64,000 bases of DNA from Chromatiales bacterium (lineage in GTDB: Bacteria > Pseudomonadota > Gammaproteobacteria > Steroidobacterales > GCA-2729495): positions 62,001 through 126,000 of the forward strand of contig JACKNI010000006.1 in NCBI GenBank assembly GCA_024234935.1, given 5' to 3'. Numbering within the stretch: position 1 is the first letter of the stretch; the number at the start of each line of letters is the position of its first letter. This document shows positions 49,295-58,528 of the stretch, piece by piece. The notes under the pieces are model-generated. The model was not told the DNA's origin. It did no database searches and worked only from the letters and a program-made list of their open reading frames with translations. A program made the translations under genes and the position numbers.

Positions 49295-50362
49295 TCAGTC
49301 GGCAATCAAAGCCAGCCGCTCGCCATCGTCGAATACCAGTTCGCGCTCCGGCCAGCGGACTGCGGCCAGCCGGCCCATGTGTCGCGCACCGGGTGCCAGC
49401 GGGCGTTCGCGGTAGCGCACACCGACGGAGAAATCCACACAGAAGGCGTTGGCGCGCGGTCCCAGCCATGCCCCCGCAGCCCGTCCCTTGAACAGGTCCG
49501 GTTCGCCGCGGGAATGACCCGGCGGTACGGCATGATCGCTCCAGCGCCAGTAGTGCCCGAAGATGACCGGCACCTCGTCCCGGTAGTCGTGCCACCAGGC
49601 GACGCGGTCCACCATGCGCCACTTGCCGGTGGCGTAGAAGGGTTTCCCGGCTAGTCGCTCGACACCTGAAGTCAGCACGCGGATCGGGTTGTTCATCTGG
49701 AAGTACGCGCTCATCTGGCCAGTTGCCCGCAGCAGCGGTACGGGGGCCTGTTCGTCGGCCATCGCGGTTCCCCACTGCTCGTGCTCTTTGGCCAGGCTGT
49801 CCGACAGTCCGGAATCCTCCAGCCACTGCCCGGCGCGCCGGTGATATTCGCGATAGATGTCCGTGAGCGGCTGTCGGCTGGCATCGGCGGCAAGCGCCAG
49901 CAGCGATTCCTGGTGCCAGGCGGCATGCACCACGCGCAGATCATCGCGCGACAGTGTGAGCGGCAGGCTGGCCAGAAAAACCGGAAACTCCTCGCGCTGG
50001 GCTGCGCTCGTTCCCCGGCAGTCCGGAAACCGGCCCTTGGCGTGATCGTGGTTTTCGGCAAAGAACCAGCCATTGCCGGATTTTCTCGCGCCGCGCAGCA
50101 CGCTGAGTTCGTGATTGCCGAGCACGCATTGCGCACTGCCGCCCGCGATCAGCGCCTGCACCAGTTCGATTACGCCGGGACTGTCGGGGCCGCGGTCGCA
50201 GAGGTCGCCGACGAAGACCAGGTGACGGCCGTCCCGATGCTGCCCGTCGGCGTCATAGCCAAGGTGTTGCAGCAGGGCGCGCAGTGCTTCGAGTTCGCCG
50301 TGTACGTCGCCGACGATATCGAGCGAACCGGCGGCCAGCGGTTCTTCAACCGTGATGCTCAT
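49295..50362 (-). CDS. Calcineurin-like metallophosphoesterase (ApaH/PrpE-like)
   Basis: A 355-residue phosphoesterase. Metal motifs: DIVGDVHGELEAL, FVGDLCDRGPDS, CVLGNHELSVL and, later, VVHAAWHQES and FGHYWRW. It belongs with the serine/threonine-phosphatase/ApaH-like proteins but is longer, with an insert around residues 165-240. It may hydrolyse dinucleoside polyphosphates or phosphoproteins. It abuts the FAD monooxygenase gene upstream with no gap, so they are one transcription unit, in turn adjoining pdxH. Confidence 0.88.
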   Translation of the reverse strand: MSITVEEPLAAGSLDIVGDVHGELEALRALLQHLGYDADGQHRDGRHLVFVGDLCDRGPDSPGVIELVQALIAGGSAQCVLGNHELSVLRGARKSGNGWFFAENHDHAKGRFPDCRGTSAAQREEFPVFLASLPLTLSRDDLRVVHAAWHQESLLALAADASRQPLTDIYREYHRRAGQWLEDSGLSDSLAKEHEQWGTAMADEQAPVPLLRATGQMSAYFQMNNPIRVLTSGVERLAGKPFYATGKWRMVDRVAWWHDYRDEVPVIFGHYWRWSDHAVPPGHSRGEPDLFKGRAAGAWLGPRANAFCVDFSVGVRYRERPLAPGARHMGRLAAVRWPERELVFDDGERLALIAD

Positions 50363-51493
50363 TCAGACGGATACCGTGACGGGGTCATAGTCCGAATCGT
50401 CCGTGGCACCTGCCACATAGGTATCGGGATTGAGGGTGGTGAGGCGCACGCCCTGTTCTTCGGCCGCCACCATTGACGCGCTGGCGCGCGGAATCCTTGC
50501 CGCCGCATAACGCTGCAGGGCTTCCGGCGTTGTGCCGGCCGCGGCAATCGCACGGGCCAGGACGAGCGCGTCTTCCAGCGCAAGATCGGTGGCGCGATCC
50601 AGAAACGGTGCGGCAGGATGTGCGGCATCGCCGAGCAGGGTTACACGGCCCTGCGTCCAGGCCGGCAGCGGATCGCGAGCGAAAAGTCCGCGCGACAAAG
50701 ACTGCTCGGGCGGCGTGGCCATCAGCACGGTGCGCGCAACGGTGTCGAAGCCACGGAATGCTGCCAGCACCGAGTCGACGCCCGAGGGCTTCGCCCAGCC
50801 TTCGTCCGTCCAGTGAGTGCTGCGGGCGAGCGCCATGTAAGCAAGCTGTGTACGCCGGCCAACGCTGCAACACCTGAGTCGCTGTCCCGGCCCGATCCAG
50901 ATGGTTGCATCGGCGAGCCCTGGTGCCGCCGGTGCGAGGTGCGACATCGGCACCAGGCCCTGCCACAGCTGATAGCCGGTGAAGCGCGGCTGCTCGTCGC
51001 CGAACAGCCGGGTGCGGACAGCCGAGCGGAGTCCGTCGCAGGCGACGAGCAGCGAGCCGCGCAGCATCTGCCGGCCGGCAAACAGGGCGGTGACGCCGCC
51101 GGCATCCTGACCGATATCCGCCAGCGCATGTCCGGGGTGCAGGCAGTTGCGGTCGTTGCTGTGAATGGCCGCAATCAGTGCGCGTTGCAGGTCCGCGCGC
51201 CCGATCTGATGACAGCCGGCGTGATCAGCAGCGGTCTCGGCAAGCAGCCGGCCGCTGTGAAAGTGTCTGACGGCGACGCTTGCCGGGCGAACCGCGAGGT
51301 CTTCCAGCGCTTCGCCGAGGCCGAGCTCTTTCAGAACCCGCGCACCGGTGGTACCGATCAGTAGTCCCGCGCCGCCAACAAACGGCTCGGCGGCCTGTTC
51401 GCAGACCGCGACCCGCAAGCCCTGCCGTTGCAGGGCCAGTGTCGCCGTCAGTCCGCCGATGCCGGCGCCGATGAGGATGACGTCGAACTGCAT
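50363..51493 (-). CDS. FAD-dependent monooxygenase (PHBH/UbiH-like)
   Basis: A 376-residue group A flavin monooxygenase. The N-terminus DVILIGAGIGGLTATLALQRQG binds FAD, the second fingerprint is VACDGLRSAVRTRLFG, and the third is RVTLLGDAAHPAAPFLDRATDLALEDA. All three are standard. Hydroxylates an aromatic or similar substrate using NAD(P)H; which one is unknown. It lies five bases downstream of pdxH on the same strand and is followed directly by the phosphoesterase gene. No signal peptide. Confidence 0.9.
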   Translation of the reverse strand: MQFDVILIGAGIGGLTATLALQRQGLRVAVCEQAAEPFVGGAGLLIGTTGARVLKELGLGEALEDLAVRPASVAVRHFHSGRLLAETAADHAGCHQIGRADLQRALIAAIHSNDRNCLHPGHALADIGQDAGGVTALFAGRQMLRGSLLVACDGLRSAVRTRLFGDEQPRFTGYQLWQGLVPMSHLAPAAPGLADATIWIGPGQRLRCCSVGRRTQLAYMALARSTHWTDEGWAKPSGVDSVLAAFRGFDTVARTVLMATPPEQSLSRGLFARDPLPAWTQGRVTLLGDAAHPAAPFLDRATDLALEDALVLARAIAAAGTTPEALQRYAAARIPRASASMVAAEEQGVRLTTLNPDTYVAGATDDSDYDPVTVSV

Positions 51494-51498
51494 GTGCG

Positions 51499-52140
51499 CT
51501 AAGGCGCCAGTCGCGCAATGGACCAGCCGTCTCCGCTGCGACTGTAGAGGAAGCGATCGTGCAGGCGATGCTCGCCGGCCTGCCAGAACTCGATGGTTTC
51601 CGGCTGCACGCGGTAGCCGCCCCAGAACGAGGGCAGCGGTACCTCACCGGCAGCGAACTTCTGGCGCATCTCCATGAACTTGTTTTCGATCAGGCTGCGG
51701 CTGGAGATCACGCTGCTCTGTGCGGAAACCCAGGCGCCGATCTGGCTGTCACGGGGGCGGGTCATGAAGTAACGCAGGTTCTCGGCAGCCGAGGTATGGC
51801 TGGCGGTGCCGGTGATACGCACCTGGCGGCTGAGTTCGGCCCAGTAAAACAGCAGGGCAACCCGCGGGTTGGCGATGATTTCGCGCGATTTGCGACTTTC
51901 CAGGTTGGTATAGAAGACAAAGCCCGAGGCATCGTAGTACTTGAGCAGCACGGTGCGCAGCGAGGGCTGACCGTCGGCGGCCACGCTGGCGATGCTCATC
52001 GCATTCGGGTCGAGTACTTGCGTCTCCATGGCTTCGGCAAACCAGTGTTCGAACTGGCGGAAGGGGTCCGGGTCGAGCGCACCTGGATCCAGTCGACGGG
52101 TGCGGTAGTCACGGCGGAGATTGGCAATATCAGTACTCAT
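51499..52140 (-). CDS. pdxH: Pyridoxamine 5'-phosphate oxidase PdxH
   Basis: A 213-residue FMN enzyme oxidising pyridoxine/pyridoxamine 5'-phosphate to pyridoxal 5'-phosphate. Family landmarks: DPFRQFEHWFAEAMETQVLDPNAMSIASVAADGQPSLRTVLLKYYDASGFVFYTNLESRKS, WAELSRQVRITG and the C-terminal FWQAGEHRLHDRFLYSR and WSIARLAP. All FMN- and substrate-binding blocks are present and length is normal. First gene of a minus-strand group with the monooxygenase and phosphoesterase, divergent from the kinase gene. Confidence 0.96.
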   Translation of the reverse strand: MSTDIANLRRDYRTRRLDPGALDPDPFRQFEHWFAEAMETQVLDPNAMSIASVAADGQPSLRTVLLKYYDASGFVFYTNLESRKSREIIANPRVALLFYWAELSRQVRITGTASHTSAAENLRYFMTRPRDSQIGAWVSAQSSVISSRSLIENKFMEMRQKFAAGEVPLPSFWGGYRVQPETIEFWQAGEHRLHDRFLYSRSGDGWSIARLAP

Positions 52141-52173
52141 GTCTCCATTCTAACGAATTGAGGTCATGCATCT

Positions 52174-54594
52174 GTGACGCAGATGCAGGCCGCGCTGCGG
52201 CAGTTGTCCGACCATGGGCGGCGGATTTTGATAGCCGGCATCGCCGGGTGGTTCATGGGGTTAGCGGAAGAGGCAGCCGTGGGAGCCGGGGGGCACTATC
52301 GGGGTGTGCCGGGCATCCCTCTGGCCGGCAAAATCAGCCTGTTCCTTCTTGTAGCCGGTTCAATTGCCGCACTCGGCATGGCCTGGCTGGGCCAGGAAAT
52401 CGTCCTGCGCAAGTTCGGTGAAACCGAATCGGAGCTGGTGCTGCGCAATCGTCACATCCTGCAGCAGGCCATTCAGGCCGATGCGGACAGCGTGGGCACG
52501 AATGTGCTGGACTGGAGCCAGTGGAACGGACTCTATGACTATGCCATGGGCAGGAATGCGAAGTTCGCGAGCGAAGAACTGAATGCGGTGGGACTCGACC
52601 GACTGAAGCTGGACGCCATCCAGGTCATCAGTCCTGACGGACGGCTTATCAGAGAGGCAATACGCACCGGCCTGACCGGTCCGGACGGGCAGCTGATACC
52701 GGATATCGGTAACGAGATCAGGCTCGCCGTGAAGCCGGAAACGCGTAGCGTCCCCGTTTCCGGATGGCTCAATACCAGTATCGGTCCGCTGATCGTCGTC
52801 GCGCGCCCGATTCTCAGGAGCGACGCGACAGGGCCGGCCGCGGGTGTCCTGATCATGGCCCGGCATCTGGATCCGGCTGCACTTTCAGCGGGCGTCAGTG
52901 TCCTGCCGTCGCAGGTCTTCGTCCATGGCAGTGCCTATGGACCACTCAAGCCGGATCTGCTCCCGCTGCTTGCACAGCTCGAAAATTCGCCCGATTCAGC
53001 TGCGCTGGTCTTGCGCGATACGGACATGTCGGATTTCCGGTACTTCCGCGATATCAACGGTCACCTGGCGTTCCTGCTGGAAACCCGCATGCCGCGCACC
53101 GTACTCACGACGGCACGTGAGACGACACATCAGCTCTCGATCGCACTGCTGGTCTTTGGCGCAGGCATCTTCCTGCTGTTGCTCGTGGTGATCCGCTTTG
53201 CGGTGTCGCGCCCGCTGGGGCAGCTTGCGGGTCATATGCAGCGGTTGCGCGAGACCGGTGAGATCCGGCCGGCTGCGAATGCCGATTCCGGTGATGAGAT
53301 CGGTACCCTGGCCCGCAGCTTCAATGAACTGCTCGGCGCCCAGCAGAAGGCCAGCAGTGAACTGGGCATGCTGTCGGCCGCCGTCCGGCATGCCGATGAA
53401 GCGATCGTGATCCTGGAGCAGGACGGCTGCATTGCCTGGGTGAATCCCGCCTATGAGCGCAGCCGCAATGTGAGAAATGCCGATCTGGTGGGCTGCAAGC
53501 CGAACGATGTCATCGAGGGCTGCGATGATCCCGCAACGTATCTGGCCATTTGGGCCTCGGCACGGGCGGGCAAGACCTGGAAGGGACGTCTGCGGACGGT
53601 CGTCGATGATGGCCGGGTCGTCACCGAAGACGTGGTCGTCTCGCCGGTACTGCACGCCGGCCAGACTCAGCCAGGCGGTTACGTGATGCTGATGCACGAT
53701 GTCAGCGAACAGATCGCGCTGGAGGCGCAGATCGCGCAGACGCAAAGGCTGGAAGCGGTAGGGCAGCTGGCGGCCGGTGTCGCGCATGAGATCAATACGC
53801 CAGCCCAGTACGTGGATGGCAACGTGCGTTTTCTCGAAGAAGCCTTCAGCGCGTTGTCGGGTTTGCTCGGCAAGATCTCTGACCAGGCCTGCGCTGCCGG
53901 CGATGGGGCGCTGTCCGCGGCCGATATCTCGGCCCTGCTGGCCGAGGCTGAAGTCGACTATCTGAAGACCGAAGTGCCGGTTGCAATCCGGCAGACGCTG
54001 GAAGGTGTCGGGCGAATCAGCAGTATCGTCCAGTCGATGAAGGAACTGACCGATCCGGCGCCCGATTTCGTGCCAGCCAACCTGAACCCAATCATCGAGG
54101 GCGCCGTGATTGCAGCGCGAAACGAATGGGCTGATGTCGCCGAGTTCCGCATGCAGCTCGATCCGCAGCTGCCCTGGGTACCATGTCAGCCCGAGATCAT
54201 CAACCAGGCCGTGGTCAACATGCTGGTCAATGCGGCGCAAGCCATCGCCGGGAAAGGGGAGGCGGCACCCGGCCATGTCGTCGTCAGTACCTGCAGTGCC
54301 GGTGACGGCGTGGAGATCAGCATCAGCGACGATGGTGCCGGTATGGCCCCGTCGGTACAGGCGCGGATCTTCGATCCCTTCTATACGACCCGCCCGGTGG
54401 GCGAGGGTACGGGCCAGGGGCTCAGTACGGCGCACAGCGTGATCCGCAAGCATGGCGGTACGATCGCCGTGGACAGTGCGCCCGGCCGTGGCAGCTGCTT
54501 CAGGATTCACCTGCCGCTGGCCGAAGGACAGCAGGCATCAGGCGGGTATCAGGATGCGCAGCTTCTGCGAGACACTCGTCGGCTCGCCAGCTGA
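52174..54594 (+). CDS. CHASE4/PAS sensor histidine kinase (hybrid of HAMP, PAS, HATPase)
   Basis: An 806-residue membrane kinase. TM1 lies near residues 51-70, a CHASE4-like periplasmic domain follows (WSQWNGLYDYAMGRNAKFASEELN), TM2 is at about 323-345, then HAMP, a PAS domain (VRHADEAIVILEQDGCIAWVNPAYERS), the phospho-acceptor His in LAAGVAHEINTPAQYVDGN, and an ATPase domain with NMLVNAAQAI (N box), DDGAGM (G1) and GTGQGLSTAHSV (G2). Start is uncertain: I use the GTG at 52174, while an ATG at 52183 is possible. Its 3' end overlaps the convergent regulator gene by 57 bases, the probable partner. Confidence 0.88.
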   Translation: MTQMQAALRQLSDHGRRILIAGIAGWFMGLAEEAAVGAGGHYRGVPGIPLAGKISLFLLVAGSIAALGMAWLGQEIVLRKFGETESELVLRNRHILQQAIQADADSVGTNVLDWSQWNGLYDYAMGRNAKFASEELNAVGLDRLKLDAIQVISPDGRLIREAIRTGLTGPDGQLIPDIGNEIRLAVKPETRSVPVSGWLNTSIGPLIVVARPILRSDATGPAAGVLIMARHLDPAALSAGVSVLPSQVFVHGSAYGPLKPDLLPLLAQLENSPDSAALVLRDTDMSDFRYFRDINGHLAFLLETRMPRTVLTTARETTHQLSIALLVFGAGIFLLLLVVIRFAVSRPLGQLAGHMQRLRETGEIRPAANADSGDEIGTLARSFNELLGAQQKASSELGMLSAAVRHADEAIVILEQDGCIAWVNPAYERSRNVRNADLVGCKPNDVIEGCDDPATYLAIWASARAGKTWKGRLRTVVDDGRVVTEDVVVSPVLHAGQTQPGGYVMLMHDVSEQIALEAQIAQTQRLEAVGQLAAGVAHEINTPAQYVDGNVRFLEEAFSALSGLLGKISDQACAAGDGALSAADISALLAEAEVDYLKTEVPVAIRQTLEGVGRISSIVQSMKELTDPAPDFVPANLNPIIEGAVIAARNEWADVAEFRMQLDPQLPWVPCQPEIINQAVVNMLVNAAQAIAGKGEAAPGHVVVSTCSAGDGVEISISDDGAGMAPSVQARIFDPFYTTRPVGEGTGQGLSTAHSVIRKHGGTIAVDSAPGRGSCFRIHLPLAEGQQASGGYQDAQLLRDTRRLAS

Positions 54595-55689
54595 AGTCGC
54601 AGCGGTCGTCTCGCGCAACTGCGTGAGCAGCGGGCTGGTGATCTCCTCGCCACGAAACATCAATGTCTCGCCGTTGTCGGCGATGATGTCTTCATCGAGC
54701 ACCATGCCTGGCCGCAGTTCATCGAAGCCGACCCAGCGGATATCCATGTAGGCACTGTGCATGTGCACGGTGCGTACGGCTTCGATAATCGCCTTGGGCA
54801 GGCCCGGCATCGACTGCTCCATGCGTTTCAGTGCGTCAGCCGGTTGTTCACCGGTAGCCATCAGGTCATCCAGGGCGGTGGCCACGGCGAGGATTACCGT
54901 TGCCGTGTCTTCTGCCGGCCACGCGCTGACCTCGGCCGGCAGCGCGGCAAAGTCCGTGGGCTGTTGCTGACGCGCGACCATCGCCGCAACCGGCCCAAGC
55001 TGTGGAATGCGACCGATCAGTGCCGCGGCGACTGCCGGATGGCGGCGATAGAGACGCTGTTCTTCGTCGTCCAGCGGTGTGCCCGCATACAGTTTGTCGA
55101 GCAGTTCGACCGGCAGGGTGATGCAGCCGAGCTGCGACAGAAGCGTGGCGAGGCGCAGATCCCAGGGCATGGTGAACTTCAGCGCACTGGCGATGGCCGC
55201 CGAGTATTGCCGCACACGCCCGGTGCGCCGGCGTGCAACCGGATTCGTGATGCCGAGGATGTCGGTGAGCATTTCCACCAGGCCCTGCAGCGTCTTCTCC
55301 AGCAGTTCCTTGCGCGCGGTGATCAGTTCGTACTGTTCCAGGCCGGCATTCACCGCGCGGCGCAGCGCGTCTTCGTGACAGGGCTTGGTCAGGAAACGAA
55401 ATACATGTCCGTCGTTGATCGCGGCAATCGTCGATTCGAGATCTGCCTGACCCGACAGAATCATGCGCACCGTATCCGGGTACTCTGCGCGGATTCTGGT
55501 CAGCAGTTCGGTGCCGTTCATGCCGGGCATGCGCATGTCTGAAACGACGAGTGCAACCGGGCCGGTGTCTTTCAGCAGCGCCAGGGCTTCGACGCCGCTC
55601 GTGGCTGTCAGGATGTCATGCGACTTCCGCAGCTGGCGGCGGATGCTGTCCAGAATATTGGGTTCGTCGTCGACAAAAAGTACACGCAT
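54538..55689 (-). CDS. Response regulator with a degenerate HD/HDOD-type output domain
   Basis: A 383-residue protein. The receiver domain (1-125) is intact: FVDDEPN acidic pair, phospho-acceptor Asp in LVVSDMRMPGMNG and Lys in RFLTKPCHED. The output region aligns with HD-GYP proteins by layout, but the HD dyad position reads LLSQLGCITLPVELL instead of LLHDIGKIGIP, the later HHE segment reads MVARQQQP, and no GYP motif is seen. It is therefore probably not a c-di-GMP phosphodiesterase and more likely a ligand-binding or protein-interaction output. Start at 55689; upstream ATGs at 55719 lie in spacer. It converges with the kinase gene. Confidence 0.85.
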   Translation of the reverse strand: MRVLFVDDEPNILDSIRRQLRKSHDILTATSGVEALALLKDTGPVALVVSDMRMPGMNGTELLTRIRAEYPDTVRMILSGQADLESTIAAINDGHVFRFLTKPCHEDALRRAVNAGLEQYELITARKELLEKTLQGLVEMLTDILGITNPVARRRTGRVRQYSAAIASALKFTMPWDLRLATLLSQLGCITLPVELLDKLYAGTPLDDEEQRLYRRHPAVAAALIGRIPQLGPVAAMVARQQQPTDFAALPAEVSAWPAEDTATVILAVATALDDLMATGEQPADALKRMEQSMPGLPKAIIEAVRTVHMHSAYMDIRWVGFDELRPGMVLDEDIIADNGETLMFRGEEITSPLLTQLRETTAATSAGEPTSVSQKLRILIPA

Positions 55690-55785
55690 TGAAGGTTGAT
55701 TCCAGGTCTGGTGCCCCATGTCCGGTCCATGGTAGCGCCCTGGGGCGTATTTCCGGTCAGCAACCGGTCACAGAACGGGCCCTGC

Positions 55786-56721
55786 TCAGTTCAGACGCAC
55801 TGCGGTCAGTCGCAGTGTGATCTTGCCGAAGATGGGTGCGCTGCCGGACAGCAGCAGCGGCGTGCGCGTCTCGGCGTCGAGGGCCAGTTCGATATTGCCG
55901 TGCAGGCCCAGCAGCTCGAAGTCGTCATCGCTGTCCGCACTCGTCTTGCCGGACGGGTCCACGACCGGCAGGGCGCGCAGCGTGAGACGCAGAGGTGTGA
56001 CCTTGCCCCTGCGCTGCACCGAGCCACTGGGCCACAGTTCGGCGTAGTTCACACTGATGGCGCGCGGTTCCATGACCTCGACATGCACGATCTGCGTATC
56101 CCGCCGCCGGAACACCAGCAGCTCGACCTGATCGCCGGGTTTGTCCAGCGCTGCTGCGGCGATGGCGTAGAGCAGGCCGGTGGATTCCAGGACCGGTCGC
56201 CCGGCCGGGTCGACGGGATATATGCGCGGACCTTCGCTGGTCTTGGTCCATTTCGCCGGCGGCAGGGGCTCCTCGGCGCGGTTCACCGGCCAGCGGGTGC
56301 GCAGGTAGACGCCCGTCTCTCCATAGCGCCACGTGCGATAGCGGTGCTTGCCTTCCAGGTCATGGTGAGCGCCCTGGATGGCAGCGCCATTTGCGGGGTC
56401 CATGAGCAGGGTGAGGCGCGACCGGCGGCCCAGACCGCTGGCCTCGTAAACCAGTTCCAGTACCTCCGCGCCTGGTGCGATCGCCCGCATGCCGGGTATC
56501 GGCAGCAACCCGCTGCGGATGGAAGCCTCCGGCACCATGTTCAGGGTGAGGCGGGCATCGGCGCTCAAGAACAGCTTGGTGGCGGTCATGCTGATTTCCG
56601 ACCAGCCGATGCGGGCCGGATCGAACAGCGGCGCAACCGCCGGCGCGTCTCCGGCGGGTACCAGGCCGGCGTACAGGAGCGCCGCGGCGGTCACCAGCAT
56701 GTGGCGTGCTGCTAGACTCAT
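55786..56721 (-). CDS. DUF3108 periplasmic protein
   Basis: A 311-residue exported protein: signal peptide near LVTAAALLYAGLVPAG, then a beta-rich region typical of DUF3108 (SEISMTATKLFLSADARLTLNMV, ELVYEASGLGRRSRLTLLMDPANGAAIQ). The start is the ATG at 56721, with a second ATG at 56700 possible; no ribosome-binding site decides. Divergent from tamA with 40 bp between starts. DUF3108 proteins have no proven function; the position beside tamA suggests an envelope role. Confidence 0.78.
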   Translation of the reverse strand: MSLAARHMLVTAAALLYAGLVPAGDAPAVAPLFDPARIGWSEISMTATKLFLSADARLTLNMVPEASIRSGLLPIPGMRAIAPGAEVLELVYEASGLGRRSRLTLLMDPANGAAIQGAHHDLEGKHRYRTWRYGETGVYLRTRWPVNRAEEPLPPAKWTKTSEGPRIYPVDPAGRPVLESTGLLYAIAAAALDKPGDQVELLVFRRRDTQIVHVEVMEPRAISVNYAELWPSGSVQRRGKVTPLRLTLRALPVVDPSGKTSADSDDDFELLGLHGNIELALDAETRTPLLLSGSAPIFGKITLRLTAVRLN

Positions 56722-56761
56722 TTGCGGATCATAGCGTGCTGGCCCCGGATGTACTGAACTG

Positions 56762-58528
56762 ATGCCCGACCTGTATCGAGCCTGCCGCATGTTCCTGCCC
56801 AGGTCCCGCCGTCCGGGATGCCTCGCGCTCCTGCCGCTTCTGCTGCTGTCCCTGCCGGGACAGGCCGAGGTGGTGTTCAAGGGCCTGAGCCGAACCACCG
56901 AAAAAGTCGTGCGCGCCACGGTCGTACTGGCCGGCGAATCCTGCAGTGCGTCGGACGCGCGGGTCCGACGCCTGTACCGGCGTGCCGATACGGAAATCCG
57001 TCAGGCACTCGAGGTCTACGGCTATTACGCGCCGACCATTGAAAAGACGCTCGGTCGTGACGGAAGCTGCTGGCAGGCAACTTTCACGGTCAAGCGTGGT
57101 CCGCGCGTCAGGATCCGCAGCCTGAAAGTTTCGGTATCGGGTCCCGGAGCAGACGACCGGATCCTGTCCGGCAAGGATGCCCGGCCGGATTTCGAAGTTG
57201 GCGACGGGCTCAATCAGCGGGCCTACGATGCGTACAAGGTGTCGCTGGCTGGCCTGGCCCGGCGCCGCGGCTATTTCGACGGGCGATTCGCAAGCAGTGC
57301 GATCGATGTGTATCCGGAGAAGCTGGCTGCGGATATCCGCATCGACTATGCCTCGGGTACACGCTACCGCTTTGGTCCCGTCGAGTTTGACCAGGACGTT
57401 GTCGCTCCGGATCTTGCCCGGCGCTTCGTCGAGTTCGCGGAGGGCGAGCCCTACGATGCGGACAGGATCAATGATCTCTATACGGCTCTGCTCGCCAGCG
57501 GCTATTTTCAGGGTGTCGAAGTGCGCACCACGCCGAGGCCCGGCCCGACCCCCGACGTACTGGTCAGCGTGGCACTGACGGCCAGCAAGTCGCGCACCTG
57601 GACGACCGGTATTGGCTATGCCACCGATACCGGTCCAAAACTCCGTCTCGACTACCGCAATCAGCGTCGCAATGAAGAAGGCCATCAAGTCGAGTTCAAC
57701 AGCCAGGTGTCCAAGGTGGTCGGCGGTGCTTCGGTCAGCTATCGCCTGCCCGACGGGAAACGGCAGGACGAGTGGCTCAGCATCAACATGGGCTACAAGT
57801 ACGAGAACCCGGAAGACAGCAGGAGCGCCGAGTTCCGGGTCGGTCTGCAGCAGAGCAGACGTCGGCGCGGCAACTGGCGCGAAACGCGCTTTATCGACTA
57901 CATCCACGAAAACTACCGGGTGGGTGACGATCGCGGCAACAGCGACCTCATCGTGCCGGGCATCAGCTGGGCCGAGCAGCCGCTGCTGCTGACCGGCCGG
58001 CCGCGGCGCGGGCGGCGTCTGAACCTGAAGCTCAGCGGCACGGATGAACTGCTTGGCTCTGATACAGCGTTCATGCAGATGGAAGCCGGCGGCAAGCTCA
58101 TTCTGCCGCTCGGTTCGAATGCCCGTCTGCTGACGCGTCTGGAGGCGGGCTGGACGATCAAGGACGACTTCTCCGATCTGCCGTTTTCAGTGCGTTACTT
58201 CGCTGGCGGCGACGGCAGTGTGCGCGGCTACGACTACAAGTCGCTCGGTCCCACCGATGATGACGGCAATGTGGTCGGCGGCGCCAACAAGCTGGTCGGC
58301 AGCATCGAGTTCGACGCGCAGGTATACGGCAACTGGTCGGCTGCCGTGTTCGCGGATTCCGGCAACGCTTTCAACAGCTTTCGCGCCATGTCGCTGAAAA
58401 CCAGTGTCGGTACCGGGATCCGCTGGTACTCGCCGCTGGGGCCGGTGCGTTTCGATGTCGCTTTTCCGCTCGACAGCGATGCGTCGGACGCCTGGCGTAT
58501 TCATATTTCACTGGGACCGGACCTGTGA
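56762..58528 (+). CDS. tamA: TamA, outer-membrane translocation/assembly module subunit
   Basis: A 588-residue Omp85-family barrel with a signal peptide (LALLPLLLLSLPGQA), three POTRA domains (about residues 25-275; for example EIRQALEVYGYYAPTIEKTL and RRRGYFDGRFASSAIDVYP), and a C-terminal 16-strand barrel containing the lid-lock motif VRGYDYKSLGP. The protein works with TamB to insert outer-membrane proteins or move phospholipids. Stop codon overlaps the GTG start of tamB (GTGA), confirming the operon. Full length. Confidence 0.94.
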   Translation: MPDLYRACRMFLPRSRRPGCLALLPLLLLSLPGQAEVVFKGLSRTTEKVVRATVVLAGESCSASDARVRRLYRRADTEIRQALEVYGYYAPTIEKTLGRDGSCWQATFTVKRGPRVRIRSLKVSVSGPGADDRILSGKDARPDFEVGDGLNQRAYDAYKVSLAGLARRRGYFDGRFASSAIDVYPEKLAADIRIDYASGTRYRFGPVEFDQDVVAPDLARRFVEFAEGEPYDADRINDLYTALLASGYFQGVEVRTTPRPGPTPDVLVSVALTASKSRTWTTGIGYATDTGPKLRLDYRNQRRNEEGHQVEFNSQVSKVVGGASVSYRLPDGKRQDEWLSINMGYKYENPEDSRSAEFRVGLQQSRRRRGNWRETRFIDYIHENYRVGDDRGNSDLIVPGISWAEQPLLLTGRPRRGRRLNLKLSGTDELLGSDTAFMQMEAGGKLILPLGSNARLLTRLEAGWTIKDDFSDLPFSVRYFAGGDGSVRGYDYKSLGPTDDDGNVVGGANKLVGSIEFDAQVYGNWSAAVFADSGNAFNSFRAMSLKTSVGTGIRWYSPLGPVRFDVAFPLDSDASDAWRIHISLGPDL

